Source: Verrucomicrobiota bacterium (lineage in GTDB: Bacteria > Verrucomicrobiota > Verrucomicrobiia > Chthoniobacterales > UBA10450). Taken from it: 6,338 nucleotides of DNA. The notes beneath the pieces were generated by a model that was not told where the DNA came from, did not search any database, and saw only the letters and a program-made list of their open reading frames with translations. The stretch spans positions 1 to 6,338 of the forward strand of contig QHPN01000179.1 in assembly GCA_003219115.1 (NCBI GenBank), written 5' to 3'. The position numbers and the translations under genes are program-made. This document shows positions 5,932 to 6,338 of this stretch, piece after piece (the first letter of the stretch is position 1; each line of letters begins with the position of its first letter).

Positions 5932-5987
5932 TCTGGAAACCAAGAATTACCATGGCTCCCTTCTTTCCCGGATTCCTGGTCTCCAGA
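5932..5987 (-). terminator. hairpin after cysC, probable terminator or 3' stabiliser
   Basis: Arms 5932-5947 and 5972-5987 are 16-nt inverted repeats around a 24-nt loop, starting 6 nt after the cysC stop codon on the minus strand. The two DNA mismatches are both G-U wobbles in minus-strand RNA, giving a fully paired 16-bp stem there, whereas plus-strand RNA would have two A-C mismatches. This points to a structure acting on the cysC transcript. There is no T run after the stem, so it is not a textbook intrinsic terminator; a stabilising 3' hairpin or a diverged repeat are alternatives. Confidence 0.5.
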
Positions 5988-5993
5988 TTTCTT

Positions 5994-6338
5994 TTATTTC
6001 AATCGCGGCAGGAGGCGTTCCAGGATGGTCGCAACCGATTCTTCCACGCTTTGCTGATGAGTTTGCACCACGATCTCCGGATCGACCGGCGCCTCATACG
6101 GTGCGTCGATGCCAGTGAACTCGCGGATCTCCCCTGCCCTCGCCTTTTTGTAGAGATTTTTCGGATCCCGTTCTTCGCAGACCGCAAGCGGCGCATCGAC
6201 GAAGACCTCGATGAATTCGGCATTACCCTCCATTGCAATCGCGCGAGCCCGCTGCCGGTCGGCCCGGTACGGCGAAATAAAAGCAGTGATGACGACGTTG
6301 CCGGCGTCAGCCATCAACTTCGCTACTTCGCTCACCCG
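5994..6338 (-). CDS. cysC: adenylylsulfate kinase (APS kinase), C-terminal part, cut by window end
   Basis: Phosphorylates adenosine 5'-phosphosulfate (APS) with ATP to give PAPS, the sulfate donor for assimilatory reduction and sulfation. About 115 residues are present, in close agreement with the second half of CysC: RVSEVAKLM, then VVITAFISPYRADRQRAR, FIEVFVDAPLAVCEERDPKNLYKKARAGEIREFTGIDAPYEAP, and a helical end. The DPKxLYKKARxGE and FTGIDxxYEAP blocks are the diagnostic lid and substrate-binding segments. The P-loop half (GLSGSGKST, about 85-90 residues by comparison with the E. coli enzyme) lies beyond the window. The frame stays open to the last base, and the apparent GTG start at 6333-6335 is an internal valine (R-V-S-E). 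It could be a stand-alone CysC or the kinase end of a CysN-CysC (NodQ-like) fusion; the window cannot decide. The stop is TAA at 5994-5996. Confidence 0.92.
   Translation of the reverse strand, partial: RVSEVAKLMADAGNVVITAFISPYRADRQRARAIAMEGNAEFIEVFVDAPLAVCEERDPKNLYKKARAGEIREFTGIDAPYEAPVDPEIVVQTHQQSVEESVATILERLLPRLK

Noticed and set aside
5726..5953. 75-codon minus-strand frame across the GTCATCC element
   Set aside because: The CHPEPRRRRG and SFATLRMT phrases are the translation of the interspersed repeat, a common false gene call.
6333..6335. GTG as the start of a 113-residue protein
   Set aside because: The homologous CysC sequence runs through it (R-V-S-E-V-A-K) and the frame is open to the window end, so this is an internal valine.

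Overview
The window looks like ordinary chromosomal sequence from a free-living bacterium of moderately high GC. It holds complete genes for leucine/branched acyl-CoA catabolism, nucleotide-sugar synthesis and RNA processing, plus the 3' end of a sulfate-activation gene. The most likely source is a soil-type Verrucomicrobiota (Chthoniobacter/Udaeobacter-like), with Acidobacteriota as the main alternative. This is inferred from the Bacteroidota-like variants of HMG-CoA lyase and carboxyltransferase, from the interspersed GTCATCC...GGATGAC element, and from the CCTAGGG-type palindromic intergenic repeat. No 16S or other decisive marker is present.

Layout. (1) 24-899 (+) encodes HMG-CoA lyase and faces 1128-2747 (-), an acyl-CoA carboxylase carboxyltransferase subunit, most likely of 3-methylcrotonyl-CoA carboxylase. 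Together they represent two late steps of leucine degradation. They converge on a ~200-bp nested palindromic repeat (911-1112) that fills almost the whole gap. (2) Upstream of the carboxyltransferase on the same strand is a 100-residue predicted membrane protein of unknown function (2866-3168). (3) Divergent from it, 3259-5466 (+) is a tight three-gene unit: single-domain mannose-1-phosphate guanylyltransferase (manC), pre-16S rRNA nuclease (ruvX) and tRNA pseudouridine synthase (truA), with overlaps of 4 and 8 nt. (4) A 74-residue predicted membrane protein (5527-5751, -) converges on truA and may have a frameshifted C-terminal tail that continues to 5478. (5) 5752-5993 has no gene. It holds a 91-bp interspersed repeat with terminal inverted repeats (5808-5898) and a 16-bp hairpin (5932-5987) placed as the 3' hairpin of the next gene. 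(6) 5994-6338 (-) is the C-terminal part of adenylylsulfate kinase (cysC), which runs off the window.

I found no tRNA, rRNA, CRISPR array, transposase, phage gene, toxin-antitoxin pair or defence gene. I do not see a convincing undescribed multi-gene system. The items most worth a second look are the two repeat elements, the wobble-asymmetric hairpin after cysC, and the probable frameshift in the small membrane gene beside truA.
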